Assembly (NCBI GenBank): GCA_963815375.1
Contig: CAWFGX010000001.1
Location: 2,170,001-2,234,000, forward strand
From: JASHPR01 sp963815375
GTDB taxonomy: Bacteria > Actinomycetota > Actinomycetes > Streptosporangiales > Streptosporangiaceae
Length of the DNA stretch: 64,000 bases
Direction: 5' to 3'
Part shown: piece by piece, positions 54,253 through 63,319 of the stretch
Numbering within the stretch: position 1 is the first letter of the stretch
How the letters are laid out: each line of letters opens with the position of its first letter
Position numbers and translations under genes: made by a program
Notes under the pieces: generated by a model
What the model was told of the DNA's origin: nothing
Database searches by the model: none
Seen by the model: the letters and a program-made list of their open reading frames with translations, nothing else

Positions 54253-55430
54253 AGCTCTGCAGATCTCCTCTCAGCATGGTACTGAGCGCCCCACAGGCCG
54301 TTGGTCGAGGCCTTGAGCACGAGCACCCGCAGCCAGCTGCTCGTGAGCAGCCCGATGACCAGAACGGCATAGAAATAAGTCGGGATGAGGCTCGCGGCCA
54401 GCAGGATGTCTTTCCGCGACCGCCTATGCACCAGCCTGGCCTGCCAGGCCTCAGTCACCGAGAAGAACACAGGGATGGCGAACGCCACCCAGGTGAGGTG
54501 CAGCGTGCCAATACGAGCACTTAGCGTGATCGTTGTCAGGTAAAGCACCCAGAAGACTACGAGGATGATGCCGTAGGCCTGCTTGAGCCAGTCGCGCCAC
54601 GTCAGCCTGTTCACGCCGAAGGACATCAGGTCATTGATCGTGCCAACGTGCCATTTGATGCGCTGATGCCAGAGCGCGCGGACCGTGGGCATGGCTGCGG
54701 TGTGGGCCCGGACGGACGACGACATGATCGTCCACCACCCTGCCAGTCGTATCTGGTAGGTGAGGTAGAAGTCCTCGGTGATGGATGCGTGCGACCACGG
54801 TGCCTGCTCCGGTGCGGCGCGGGACACCTCGCGGAGTGCCTCACCAGAGAAGCAGCAGCCGGTGCCGCTGATGACACTCACGAACCCCTTCTTCAGCCCG
54901 ATTTCAGCTGACTTGCTGAATTCGGCCCGCTGCATTCGTTCCAGAATGCCGTCTCCGGTCATCACGACCTGGGCGGAAATTCCCCCGATTCCTTGCCGCA
55001 TTTCATCCATCCAGCTCTCCACCGCGTCTGGGGGGAGCACCGTGTCGGCGTCTGCGCACACCACCACGTCTGCGTCCTTTGCATACCGGCGCCATCCCTG
55101 GTTCAGCGCCCCGGACTTGCCATGCGGGTTTCCGACGCTCCGCATCGCCGTGACCGGATACTGGCTGACCACATCCAATGTCCGGTCGGTGCAGTTGTCA
55201 CAGATAATTACGATGCGATCCGGCCTGCGGTGCTGCGATAGCAGCGACTCGATTGTCGAGGCGACCGACTCCTCCTCGTTGTGGGCGGGCACTAGGGCAA
55301 CGACGAGCGCCGACTCCTTGCTGCCGGGCGGGCCATGCCCGGGCCGGGCGACCTGCGGAACCGTCGCCGTCGCACTTGGACGCACTCTCCTCAATGGCAG
55401 AACGTCCAGCGCGACACGGCCTGCCTGCAT
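54249..55430 (-). CDS. Processive GT2 glycosyltransferase (PgaC/IcaA/HAS-like)
   Basis: 393 residues from the ATG at 55430, chosen because the long upstream frame is not protein-like and the GT2 domain begins soon after. Motifs: VALVPAHNEEESVASTIESLL, CADADTVL (DxD), SITEDFYLTY (TED) and HQRIKWHVG, the (Q/R)xxRW processivity motif. Three C-terminal membrane helices follow (about 290-385). Such enzymes polymerise N-acetylglucosamine or hyaluronan-type chains and extrude them. Its stop overlaps the start of the deacetylase-like gene, the classic synthase-deacetylase order of PNAG loci. Confidence 0.88.
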   Translation of the reverse strand: MQAGRVALDVLPLRRVRPSATATVPQVARPGHGPPGSKESALVVALVPAHNEEESVASTIESLLSQHRRPDRIVIICDNCTDRTLDVVSQYPVTAMRSVGNPHGKSGALNQGWRRYAKDADVVVCADADTVLPPDAVESWMDEMRQGIGGISAQVVMTGDGILERMQRAEFSKSAEIGLKKGFVSVISGTGCCFSGEALREVSRAAPEQAPWSHASITEDFYLTYQIRLAGWWTIMSSSVRAHTAAMPTVRALWHQRIKWHVGTINDLMSFGVNRLTWRDWLKQAYGIILVVFWVLYLTTITLSARIGTLHLTWVAFAIPVFFSVTEAWQARLVHRRSRKDILLAASLIPTYFYAVLVIGLLTSSWLRVLVLKASTNGLWGAQYHAERRSAEL

Positions 55431-56213
55431 TCCATCGGCATAGCCCGAGCCTTCACGCAGCGCCGATACCGCGACTGGCCCGGCCCTTCGATGACGGCCC
55501 GATGCCGAACGGTGAAAGCGGGACGACCGCCGTGATTGCCATCCAGCGTGTTCGGAGCCGACCGCAGCTGGCCCAGGCCAGCCCGCGAAAGTCGCGCCAG
55601 CAGGAGATGAGACCGTGCGAGAATCGTTTCCGCTGCCAGCGGTAAGACCTTTCACCCCTAGTGGACCCCTCTGCGGCTTCGTGGATATCTGCATATGAGC
55701 CTCGGGGTGCACCGAAAAGCAGCATATGGCAAAGTGGCTCCCCCGCTTTGGCTCCTGCCCCTGGCCCTGCCGTCGGGCCGTTTCCGCCATCTGCCGTAAC
55801 AGATTGTAATCTAGCAAGGGCCAGGCTGCGCCCGGAACCGACATGCCGACGGTGGCCAACACCCTGCTCAGCCCGGCGACGCCGACCTGCGAGCAAGGAT
55901 CCCTGCCGGACCTGCCTCGCCCACGCCTTGACATCGTGCGCGGCGCGGCCGGACCGACCGCCGACCCTTCCCAGACCCAGGTCGCCAGCCTGGTCGGCGC
56001 GTCCCTTACCGTCATCGCCCCGGTCACCGCGCGTAACCGCGAGGGCCCGGTCCCGTCCCCGCCATGAGCAGCACCAGCTACCGACGACATTGCGTCATCG
56101 CCTCTGAGTGAATAGTTTGCTACCGTGGAATGACTTGTTCCGCCAGTGAGCGGGGGACAATTCGCCGGCTAGCATGGCGTGCCCGCCGTGCCCGCAATTA
56201 AGGTACTTTCTCG
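55431..56213. other. Long divergent intergenic region
   Basis: About 780 bases between the GT2 (minus) and GH26 (plus) genes. No open frame here has a ribosome site and domain content. AT-richer patches near 55655-55720, 55800 and 56108-56135 (GAATAGTTTGCTACC) may hold promoters. The length suggests complex regulation of the exopolysaccharide genes, or an unannotated RNA. Confidence 0.45.
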
Positions 56214-57260
56214 GTGCTTCGTGATTATGGTCCCGGATGGCTGCCTGGGGCGCACTCATCAGTACAGGTTCTTCGTCGCTGGGCGACTCGCAGCACCGTC
56301 ATCGCTGCTGCCATGGTTATGCTGGCGGGCTGCGGATTCTTCGGGCATGCCCCGGGCCGGGCTCAGCCGCCGGCACGTAGTAACGGAGCCCCGAAAGGGA
56401 TCGCGACCTCCCCAGCTCCAGCAACGCCGAAGCCATTAGCCAGTGGTCACGGGCCCGCAGCATTCGTGCTAGGCGTGTTCGAGTCCGACGAGTCTTCGTA
56501 CCAGCAAATCGCCGAATTCGGAAATGCCGTGGGTCGCCAGCCCAATGTTGTCCTGCAGTTCTCGGATTGGGGTTCACCGTTCCCCGAGACATTCGCAGCT
56601 ATGCTGCGGGCGCATGGCGCGGAGCCGCTCATACAGCTCGAGCCGTCCGACATCAGCCTGGCGAGCATCACCGACGGCTCGGACGATTGGTATCTCAAGT
56701 CGTACGCGGAGCAGCTTCGCGACTTTGGCTCCCCCGTCATCCTGAGCTTCGCGCCCGAGGCGAACGGCAACTGGTACCCATGGGGATGGACCCGCCTGCC
56801 GCCCACCGTCTATGTCGCCGCCTGGCGCTATGTCGTTAGCTCGCTGCGCCGCTACGGCGCGACCAACGTGACCTGGCTCTGGACCGCCAACGTGACCTAC
56901 CCGGGCGCGGGTCCGCTGGCTGACTACTGGCCGGGCGATGCGTATGTCGACTGGGTCGGCATAGACGGCTACTTCACAATGGCTGACGACACATTCAGCA
57001 GCGTGTTCATGCCAACGATCGCAGCGGTGCAGGCACTCACCGCTAAGCCGATCCTGCTGAGCGAGACAGCGGTCGGACCGGTAGCAGGCCAGGCTCGGGT
57101 CATCCCCGGTATCTTCGGCGGCATCCGCAGCAACCACCTGCTCGGGCTCGTCTGGTTCGACCAGGCCCAGGATGACGGGATTTACCATCAGGACTGGCGG
57201 CTGGAGGACGACCCAGCCGGCATCGGCGCCTTCCGGCAGGGCCTGGCCGCATCCGGCTGA
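56214..57260 (+). CDS. GH26-like lipoprotein (beta-mannanase type)
   Basis: 348 residues from the GTG at 56214 (no better start precedes the lipobox). A hydrophobic segment ends in the lipobox LAGC (Cys near 40), so the protein is a lipoprotein, followed by a Pro/Ala linker. The barrel resembles GH26: QFSDWGSPFPETF, SFAPEANGNWYPWGW with putative acid/base E182, DWVGIDGYF, and LLSETAVGP with putative nucleophile E284. Cleavage or trimming of mannan-like or other beta-linked chains at the cell surface fits its place between a polysaccharide synthase and a GT39-like gene. Confidence 0.82.
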   Translation: MLRDYGPGWLPGAHSSVQVLRRWATRSTVIAAAMVMLAGCGFFGHAPGRAQPPARSNGAPKGIATSPAPATPKPLASGHGPAAFVLGVFESDESSYQQIAEFGNAVGRQPNVVLQFSDWGSPFPETFAAMLRAHGAEPLIQLEPSDISLASITDGSDDWYLKSYAEQLRDFGSPVILSFAPEANGNWYPWGWTRLPPTVYVAAWRYVVSSLRRYGATNVTWLWTANVTYPGAGPLADYWPGDAYVDWVGIDGYFTMADDTFSSVFMPTIAAVQALTAKPILLSETAVGPVAGQARVIPGIFGGIRSNHLLGLVWFDQAQDDGIYHQDWRLEDDPAGIGAFRQGLAASG

Positions 57261-57319
57261 GGGCGCTTGGCATGCGCTGCAGGGCGGCAGCAGGTGGTAG
57301 CGGCCGAGCTACCGGCAGG

Positions 57320-59089
57320 TCATCCGCCAGGGGCACCCGATGCGCCGTTGGCCGCTCGCGGCGGCCTGCGCAGCCAGATTCGGTAATCGCCGGCGCCATA
57401 GGAATCCCGGAAGCCGACGACGTCGACCAGCTTGTACGTGTGGAAGCGGTTGATATAGCTAAGGACCATCTGATCTGTCGCGTACGTGTCGTCGAAGTTC
57501 AGCACGATAGCGGTGAAGTAGGCGTGCTTGATCGCGTCCGCCCATGCCGGGATGCCGACCATCGAGCGGTGGGTCTGCGGATCGGTGTAATACAGGCCGT
57601 AGGTGTCGATGACGTGGTCGAAGGCCACCTTCGTGTGCAGGTAGTAGGTGACGACATAGGGATCTTCGATCAGGTAGATGCCATCCGGCCGGACCAGCCT
57701 GCCGAGAACGGTGATCATCTGACTAGTGTCCGGCCAGGCGGCGCGCTGGCTGTTCGCGGCAGGGACGCCGAGCGCGCCGCTGGCCAGCACGACCACACAT
57801 GCCGCCACCGCGCCCGCTGAGGAAGGCCAGCGCGGCCGCGGCAGTGAAGCGCCGGTGCGAACGTGGGCGTGAGCGCCGCGCCCCCGCGAGAGCCAGGCCG
57901 GCAGTTGCGCCAGCACGTAGCCGGCTGGCACGCAGGCGAACCACGCGCCAAAATCCACATGCTTGAACAGGCTTTCCAGCGTGTGAATCCTGGCCTGCTC
58001 GGCGGGAGCCAGGAACTCCGCGGCTGCCAGCGTCCAGCCCAGCGTGACCGTCAGCCATCCAGGCCGGCGCGCCGTCAGGACGATGGCACCGAGCATGGCC
58101 AGCACGGCGATCATGCCGGTGGAGCTGGCAGCCAGGTCGAGCACCGCCCGTACAGAGTCAGAACCCGGCGGCCGGTCCAGGGTGGTCGAGCTAATACCTG
58201 CCCGGACGGCCGCGCCGGCGAACTGATAGCCCGCTGCAAGCGGCACCATCGCCGATGCCGCCACCGTGCCAAGCGTGGCCAGGCCGACCCGGCGGCCTGC
58301 CCCGCGCCACGCTGCCGCCGTCACGATCAGCACCACCACCGGATTGAACAGCACCGCCGCGTACTTGGCCGCGTCTGCGACAGCCATGGTCAGCCCTGCC
58401 GCGCTGACCAGCGCAAATCTTGCCGACGGCGACAATCCGGCCGCGCGGACGCCGACCCACGTGGCCAGCGCGAGCAGCGTCAGGGACATCGCATCGAAGG
58501 TCGCGTACGAGCTGAGGAACTGCGTCGGGCCTAACCAGCCAAACAGGGCAGCAGCGAGTAATGCCGCGCTCCGGCTGACGAGCAGTCTCCTGGAAACGCC
58601 GTGCAGCAGGACAGTGGCGAGCAGCAGGAAGACGAGACTGAGCGCCCTGGCACCAGCCAGGCCGCCGACGTCGTTGGCGAGCGCTCCCAACGGCGGGTAC
58701 ACGGCGGGTGCCCCGGACATGAAGCTGGCAACGTCAGGCATGGCCGCGTGCCGGAACAGGTGGCTGAGCTCCAGGTAACCAGAGCTCAGGTAAAAGCCCT
58801 CATCGATCTCAGCCGTGTTGCTCCAAAGCAGCCGCACCGACAGCGCAGCCTGGACGGCAAGCACGACCGCCAGCGGCCAGCCCCGGGCGCTTAGCATCGG
58901 CACTCGCCGCCGCACCGGCCTGCCCTGCCTGACTGGATGCGGTCCCGGCTCCTGTCCGGGCGCAGTCATGTCCGGCTGGCGCGGCGGCCGCTGGGCGGGC
59001 ACATCAACTGGGGCCAACCCTGGCTCCTCACGCGCCTGCCCGCGCTGGCCACGCGTCAGCGGGCCCGTGCCCCCGTGCTCGCCCGTCAT
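57320..59089 (-). CDS. GT39/ArnT-like polyprenyl-phosphate-sugar transferase
   Basis: 589 residues from the ATG at 59089, which follows a GGGGGACGGGG site; a start at 58969 is possible. After an 80-residue polar head come about ten to eleven membrane helices. The first extracellular loop has NTAEIDEGFYLSSGY, the acidic D-E pair that is catalytic in GT-C glycosyltransferases of the ArnT/PMT type. The C-terminal periplasmic part (IYLIEDPYVVTYYLHTK) is soluble. It moves a sugar from a lipid carrier to an acceptor outside the membrane. The DPM1-like GT2 at 59602 could make that lipid-linked sugar. Confidence 0.8.
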   Translation of the reverse strand: MTGEHGGTGPLTRGQRGQAREEPGLAPVDVPAQRPPRQPDMTAPGQEPGPHPVRQGRPVRRRVPMLSARGWPLAVVLAVQAALSVRLLWSNTAEIDEGFYLSSGYLELSHLFRHAAMPDVASFMSGAPAVYPPLGALANDVGGLAGARALSLVFLLLATVLLHGVSRRLLVSRSAALLAAALFGWLGPTQFLSSYATFDAMSLTLLALATWVGVRAAGLSPSARFALVSAAGLTMAVADAAKYAAVLFNPVVVLIVTAAAWRGAGRRVGLATLGTVAASAMVPLAAGYQFAGAAVRAGISSTTLDRPPGSDSVRAVLDLAASSTGMIAVLAMLGAIVLTARRPGWLTVTLGWTLAAAEFLAPAEQARIHTLESLFKHVDFGAWFACVPAGYVLAQLPAWLSRGRGAHAHVRTGASLPRPRWPSSAGAVAACVVVLASGALGVPAANSQRAAWPDTSQMITVLGRLVRPDGIYLIEDPYVVTYYLHTKVAFDHVIDTYGLYYTDPQTHRSMVGIPAWADAIKHAYFTAIVLNFDDTYATDQMVLSYINRFHTYKLVDVVGFRDSYGAGDYRIWLRRPPRAANGASGAPGG

Positions 59090-59327
59090 GACCCCGTCCC
59101 CCACAGGCAAGGTCTCCCCGTCAGCAAGGCTCAGCCTACCCCTGCGAGCCGCCGATGCCGGGCTCTCCACGCCGACGCCGCACGCGGGCTCCGAGCCGAC
59201 CAAGCCGCCGGAACCAGTCTCGCAGAAAATATTCTGCGGCAAGTCGACTTGCCGGACACGTGGCCCCAGAAAATTCGCGAGCTGCAGCATCATCTTGTCA
59301 GCGGGGGGTACTCAACGAAACTGTTGC

Positions 59328-59355
59328 GGTGACCACGTATTTAGAAGTGATCACC
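59328..59355. promoter_or_regulatory. Operator-like inverted repeat before the amino-acyl cassette
   Basis: Nine-base arms GGTGACCAC (59328-59336) and GTGATCACC (59347-59355), one mismatch, spaced by ten AT-rich bases. It lies in the 512-base region between the GT39-like gene and the GT2 operon, so it could control either. Confidence 0.5.
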
Positions 59356-59447
59356 GTTAACTCTAAGCTTTGCGCCTTAACAGACGGGCCGTGCAGATCA
59401 GGACAATTTCCAGAAAGCAGGTATCGCCTCACCGTATGGGGAGATAG

Positions 59448-59549
59448 ATGGCTGAATTTGCTTTAGGCGTACTTGTGCTGCCGCGGAGCCCAGCTGTCGG
59501 GCGTCTGCCCCTCACGCGGTGCGGGCAAGTAATGAAGGCCGAGTACTAA
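59448..59549 (+). CDS. Possible 33-residue leader peptide
   Basis: ATG at 59448 with GGGGAG four bases upstream, reading MAEFALGVLVLPRSPAVGRL and ending at TAA 59547-59549, 52 bases before the GT2 start. It may be a regulatory leader ORF of the operon or chance. No family recognised. Confidence 0.35.
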   Translation: MAEFALGVLVLPRSPAVGRLPLTRCGQVMKAEY

Positions 59550-59601
59550 CCGAACTCTTCCGGGCTCGAAAGGCACACGGGGAAAACGGGAAGTAAGTAT
59601 A

Positions 59602-60465
59602 GTGAATAAGCCACCGGAATCGTTGTCACCAATGGCAGGTGGCGCCGCTACGGCTCCTGCCTCACCTCACGTCAGCGTAGTAATGCCGGCCCTCAATGAA
59701 GCAAGCAACCTTCCAAGCGTACTAGAGAACCTGCCCACCGACATTTTCGAGGTGATCCTGGTCGATGGGCATAGCGATGACGACACCGTCTGGGTAGCCA
59801 GGAGGTTCCGCCCGGACATACGCGTCATCTACCAAGGTGGACATGGTAAAGGGAACGCGCTGGCGTGTGGCTTTGCCGCCGCCCGCGGCGACGTGATCGT
59901 AACGCTCGATGCTGATGGCTCAACAAAGCCGGAAGAAATACCCCGTTTCATAGCGGCTCTGCGGCATGGGGCCGACTTTGCGAAGGGCAGCCGCTTCGCG
60001 CCGGGGGGTGGCTCGGCCGACATCACGGCGCTGCGCAAAGGAGGGAATCTCGCGCTCGTGCGCCTGGTGAACGTGCTCTTCCGGACCAGGTTCACCGACC
60101 TGTGCTACGGCTTCAACGCGTTCTGGACCCGCTGCCTGCCGAGGCTCGAGGTGAATAGTGACGGCTTCGAGGTCGAAACTCTGATCAACATCAGGGCCGC
60201 CAGGTCCGGGCTGAAGGTGGCGGAGGTGCCGAGTTTTGAGCGCGGTCGGCTGCATGGCCTGTCGAACCTGAGGGCGTGGTCTGATGGCCTGCGGGTGCTG
60301 CGCACGGTACTCAGCGAATACCTTTCGCCTCGCTCCTACCAGGCAGTGCAGTGGTCAGAACTGGGCCGCGAGTCCGTGGCTGAGGACTTCCCCGACCGCG
60401 CGAAGGCCACCACTGGCGGTGAGGCCAAGCCGGCGCGCAGGGATGCGTCATGGACTTCTCGCTGA
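59602..60465 (+). CDS. GT2 glycosyltransferase, DPM1/polyprenol-phosphate-mannose-synthase-like
   Basis: 287 residues from a GTG with GGGAAG upstream. GT-A domain: VSVVMPALNEASNLPSVLENL, VILVDGHSDDDTVWVARRF, QGGHGKGNALACGFAAARGD and TLDADGST (DxD). The acceptor region LCYGFNAFWTRCL and EVETLINIRAARSGLKVAEVPSFE is typical of the DPM1 branch. No C-terminal membrane helices, so soluble or peripheral. It overlaps the next gene by 16 bases, coupling it to the amino-acid activation genes. It may supply a lipid-linked sugar to the GT39-like enzyme. Confidence 0.88.
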   Translation: MNKPPESLSPMAGGAATAPASPHVSVVMPALNEASNLPSVLENLPTDIFEVILVDGHSDDDTVWVARRFRPDIRVIYQGGHGKGNALACGFAAARGDVIVTLDADGSTKPEEIPRFIAALRHGADFAKGSRFAPGGGSADITALRKGGNLALVRLVNVLFRTRFTDLCYGFNAFWTRCLPRLEVNSDGFEVETLINIRAARSGLKVAEVPSFERGRLHGLSNLRAWSDGLRVLRTVLSEYLSPRSYQAVQWSELGRESVAEDFPDRAKATTGGEAKPARRDASWTSR

Positions 60466-61595
60466 GCGCCGAGCAGCGCGAGCTGACAGAGGCGGCGGCT
60501 GGCTTCGCGCGGCAGGAGCTCAATGAGGATCTGGTGAAGCGCGAGGATGCTGGGGAGTTTCCGCGGGAGGCGTGGCGGAAGTGTGCCAAGTTCGGGGTCC
60601 AGGGCCTGCCTGTTCCCGCCGAGCTGGGCGGGGCCGACGCCGACGTCCTCACGACAGCCCTGGTCATGGAGGCGCTGGGATACGGGTGCCATGACAATGG
60701 GCTCCTCTTTTCGCTCAATGCGCAGATGTGGAGCGTCGAACTGCCGCTGATGACCTTTGGCACCACAGCCCAGCAGCAGGCGTACCTGCCCGGGATGGTG
60801 TCGGGGGACCTCATCGGAGCGCACGCGATGACTGAGCCCGGCTCCGGCTCCGACGCGCTGCACATGCAAACCCGCGCCGAGCGGCGCGGTGACCACTACC
60901 TCCTGGAAGGGACCAAGCAGTACATCACCAACGCCCCTGTCGCTGACGTACTGCTGGTCTACGCCGCGGACCCGAGTCGGCCCGGACTCCCCGGGATCTC
61001 CGCCTTCCTCGTCGACGCAGCGACGCCGGGGCTCGCGGTGAGCAGCAGATCCGAAAAGATGGGCCTGCGAACCTCGCCGATGGGCGAGGTAACCATGCAC
61101 CGCTGCCTCGTGCCCGTGGAGAGCCGACTGGGGCCGGAAGGGGCGGGCATGGCGATCTTCAACTCGTCCATGGAGTGGGAGCGGAGCTGCCTTTTTGCCA
61201 GCATCGTGGGCGCCATGCGCCGGCAGCTCGAGACGTGTGCGGGGTACGCGCGATCACGCGAGCAGTTCGGCAAACCCATCGGGAAGTTCCAGGGCGTGTC
61301 CGGCAAGCTCGCCGACATGTACGTGCGGCTGGAGGCGGCGCGGTCGCTGGTCTACCGGGTGGCATGGCTGAAGAGGCAGGGCAGGTCCGCCCCGGCGGAG
61401 GCGGCCGCCGCGAAGCTGTTCACCAGCGAGGCATGGGTGCGCTCGAGCCAGGACGCGATCCAGGTCCACGGGGCCTGGGGTTACCTGAAGGACGCCGGGA
61501 TTGAGCGGGATCTCCGGGATGCGGTCGCCAGCACGATCTACTCGGGCACGTCGGAGATACAGCGCGTGGTACTCGCCGGGATGCTCGGGCTCTGA
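60450..61595 (+). CDS. Acyl-CoA-dehydrogenase-type flavoenzyme resembling PigA/RedW prolyl-carrier-protein dehydrogenases
   Basis: 381 residues, full length. MDFSLSAEQRELTEAAAGFA opens the N-terminal helical domain; AMTEPGSGSDA and ITNAPVADVLLVYA form the flavin-contact part; EWERSCLFASIVGAM, YARSREQFGKPIGKFQGVS and HGAWGYLKDAGIERDLRDA close the C-terminal domain. ITNAPVAD and the EWERSCL block match, from memory, the PigA/RedW/PltE family, which oxidises carrier-bound L-proline to pyrrolyl or dehydro-aminoacyl thioesters. The adenylation enzyme and carrier protein downstream make this reading consistent. The actual amino acid is not proven. Confidence 0.85.
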   Translation: MDFSLSAEQRELTEAAAGFARQELNEDLVKREDAGEFPREAWRKCAKFGVQGLPVPAELGGADADVLTTALVMEALGYGCHDNGLLFSLNAQMWSVELPLMTFGTTAQQQAYLPGMVSGDLIGAHAMTEPGSGSDALHMQTRAERRGDHYLLEGTKQYITNAPVADVLLVYAADPSRPGLPGISAFLVDAATPGLAVSSRSEKMGLRTSPMGEVTMHRCLVPVESRLGPEGAGMAIFNSSMEWERSCLFASIVGAMRRQLETCAGYARSREQFGKPIGKFQGVSGKLADMYVRLEAARSLVYRVAWLKRQGRSAPAEAAAAKLFTSEAWVRSSQDAIQVHGAWGYLKDAGIERDLRDAVASTIYSGTSEIQRVVLAGMLGL

Positions 61596-61648
61596 GCCAG
61601 CCACGCAGGCGAGGCATCACCACCGGGGCAGTCAGGAGAGGAAGCGTG

Positions 61649-63292
61649 ATGGCGTATCTGCTGCAGCAGCTGCTGACCGAGGCTGCGGCGCGGCATCCGC
61701 AGCGGCCGGCGATAGCGTCGGACGGCTGCCTGCTCACCTACCAGGAGCTGGACCGGCTGAGCAGCAAGCTGGCCCGGGTGCTGCTGCGCCTCGGCGTGGC
61801 CCCCGGCGAGCGGGTGGGAGTCCTCGCCCCCAAGTCGGCCGCCTCGGTCATCGCGGTCTACGGGGCGTTGAAGGCCGGAGCCTGCTATGTGCCGCTCGAC
61901 CCGAAGGCACCCTCCGGGCGGCTCAGCCACATCGTGCAGGACTGCGGCGCCACCGTGATCGTGGCGGACGAGGCACGGACGTCCCAGGCCGCCACCTTGG
62001 CTGACGCCTTTCCCCGGCAGCCCGGTGTGATAACGGTGGGCGTTCCCGGCCGCCAGGAGCCCGAGGAGGCGGCCAGTGTCCCGGCCCAGGGTGCGGGCAG
62101 TGTGCCGTGGACCGCGGTGGCTGAGGAGTCAGGAGGGCTGCTGGCCGGGGAACGGGCGATCGAGACCGACCTCGCGTACATCCTGTACACATCGGGATCG
62201 ACGGGCAGTCCGAAGGGGGTGATGGTCTCCCATCGCAACTCGCTCACGTTTGTCGACTGGGCGGCAACCGCTGCGGGACTCGGCGAGCAGGACCGTGTCT
62301 GCAGCCCCGCGCCGCTGCACTTCGACCTGTCGGTCTTCGATATCTTCGCCACCTGCCGGGCTGCCGCGTGCCTGACGGTGGTTTCGGACGGAGCAGCCAC
62401 CTTCCCGGTTTCGATCGCGAGATGGCTGGAAGCGGAACGGATATCGGTCTGGTACTCCGTGCCTTCGGTTCTTGCGCTGCTGGCCTGCTACAGCAACCTG
62501 CGCCAGTTCGACCTGTCGGGCCTGCGGATGGTGATCTTTGCGGGGGAGGTATTTCCCCCCAAGCACCTTGCCCGGCTGGTAGCCCAGCTGTCACACCCCC
62601 GCTACCTCAACTGGTATGGGCCGACCGAAACCAACGTATGCACCGCGTTCGAGGTGCCTGCGGGCTGGGCTGACGACAGGCCAACCCCGATCGGAAAGGC
62701 CTGCTCGAACACCGAGGTGTTCGCGGTGACAAGCGAAGGCCGCCGGGTGTCCCGCCCCGGCGAGACGGGCGAGCTGTACGTGCGGGGTCCCTCGGTGATG
62801 CGCGGTTACTGGGCACAGCCGGCCAAGACCAGCCAGGTCCTGGTCCGGAACCCGTTCCGGCCAGAGTACGACGAGCTCGTTTACCGGACCGGTGACCTGG
62901 TAACCCTGGAACCGGCAGGGAACTTCGCCTTCCTGGGCCGCCGGGACAGCATGGTGAAGGTTCGCGGTTACCGGGTGGAGCTCGGGGAGGTCGAAGCCAC
63001 GCTGTACCGGCACCCGGCCATCCGGGAGGCAGTGGTGCTGCCGGTGCCGGATGAGCTGCTCGGCAGCCGCCTCCGGGCGGTGATCGTCACCGCGGACGGC
63101 GCGGGCGACCTCACTCGCGGGAAGGTGCTTGACCACTGCCGAGGGTGGCTGCCGAGCTACATGGTGCCGGACATAGTCGAGTTCCGCGGGGCGCTGCCGA
63201 GAACCTCGACCGGCAAGGTCGATCGGCTCGGCCTCGTACAGGAGCAGCACGAACTGGAGCCGGCGGGAGCCGACCGGGGGAACAAGCGCTAG
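61649..63292 (+). CDS. Freestanding amino-acid adenylation enzyme
   Basis: 547 residues from the ATG at 61649 (GGAGAGGAAG upstream). All adenylation core motifs are seen: LKAGACYVPLDP (A2), LYTSGSTGSPKGV (A3), HFDLSVFDIF (A4), NWYGPTETN (A5), GELYVRGPSVMRGY (A6), YRTGDLV (A7), GRRDSMVKVRGYRVELGEVE (A8) and the A10 lysine in RTSTGKVDRLGL. No condensation or carrier domain is fused. By eye its substrate pocket aligns as D-L-F-Y-I-A-W-V-C plus K, close to but not equal to the D-L-L-Y-L-A-L-V-C-K of L-proline ligases such as PltF/RedM. It loads the carrier protein encoded 27 bases later. Confidence 0.9.
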   Translation: MAYLLQQLLTEAAARHPQRPAIASDGCLLTYQELDRLSSKLARVLLRLGVAPGERVGVLAPKSAASVIAVYGALKAGACYVPLDPKAPSGRLSHIVQDCGATVIVADEARTSQAATLADAFPRQPGVITVGVPGRQEPEEAASVPAQGAGSVPWTAVAEESGGLLAGERAIETDLAYILYTSGSTGSPKGVMVSHRNSLTFVDWAATAAGLGEQDRVCSPAPLHFDLSVFDIFATCRAAACLTVVSDGAATFPVSIARWLEAERISVWYSVPSVLALLACYSNLRQFDLSGLRMVIFAGEVFPPKHLARLVAQLSHPRYLNWYGPTETNVCTAFEVPAGWADDRPTPIGKACSNTEVFAVTSEGRRVSRPGETGELYVRGPSVMRGYWAQPAKTSQVLVRNPFRPEYDELVYRTGDLVTLEPAGNFAFLGRRDSMVKVRGYRVELGEVEATLYRHPAIREAVVLPVPDELLGSRLRAVIVTADGAGDLTRGKVLDHCRGWLPSYMVPDIVEFRGALPRTSTGKVDRLGLVQEQHELEPAGADRGNKR

Positions 63293-63319
63293 CAAAGACA
63301 CGAGAAGGAGCGTGCTGTA

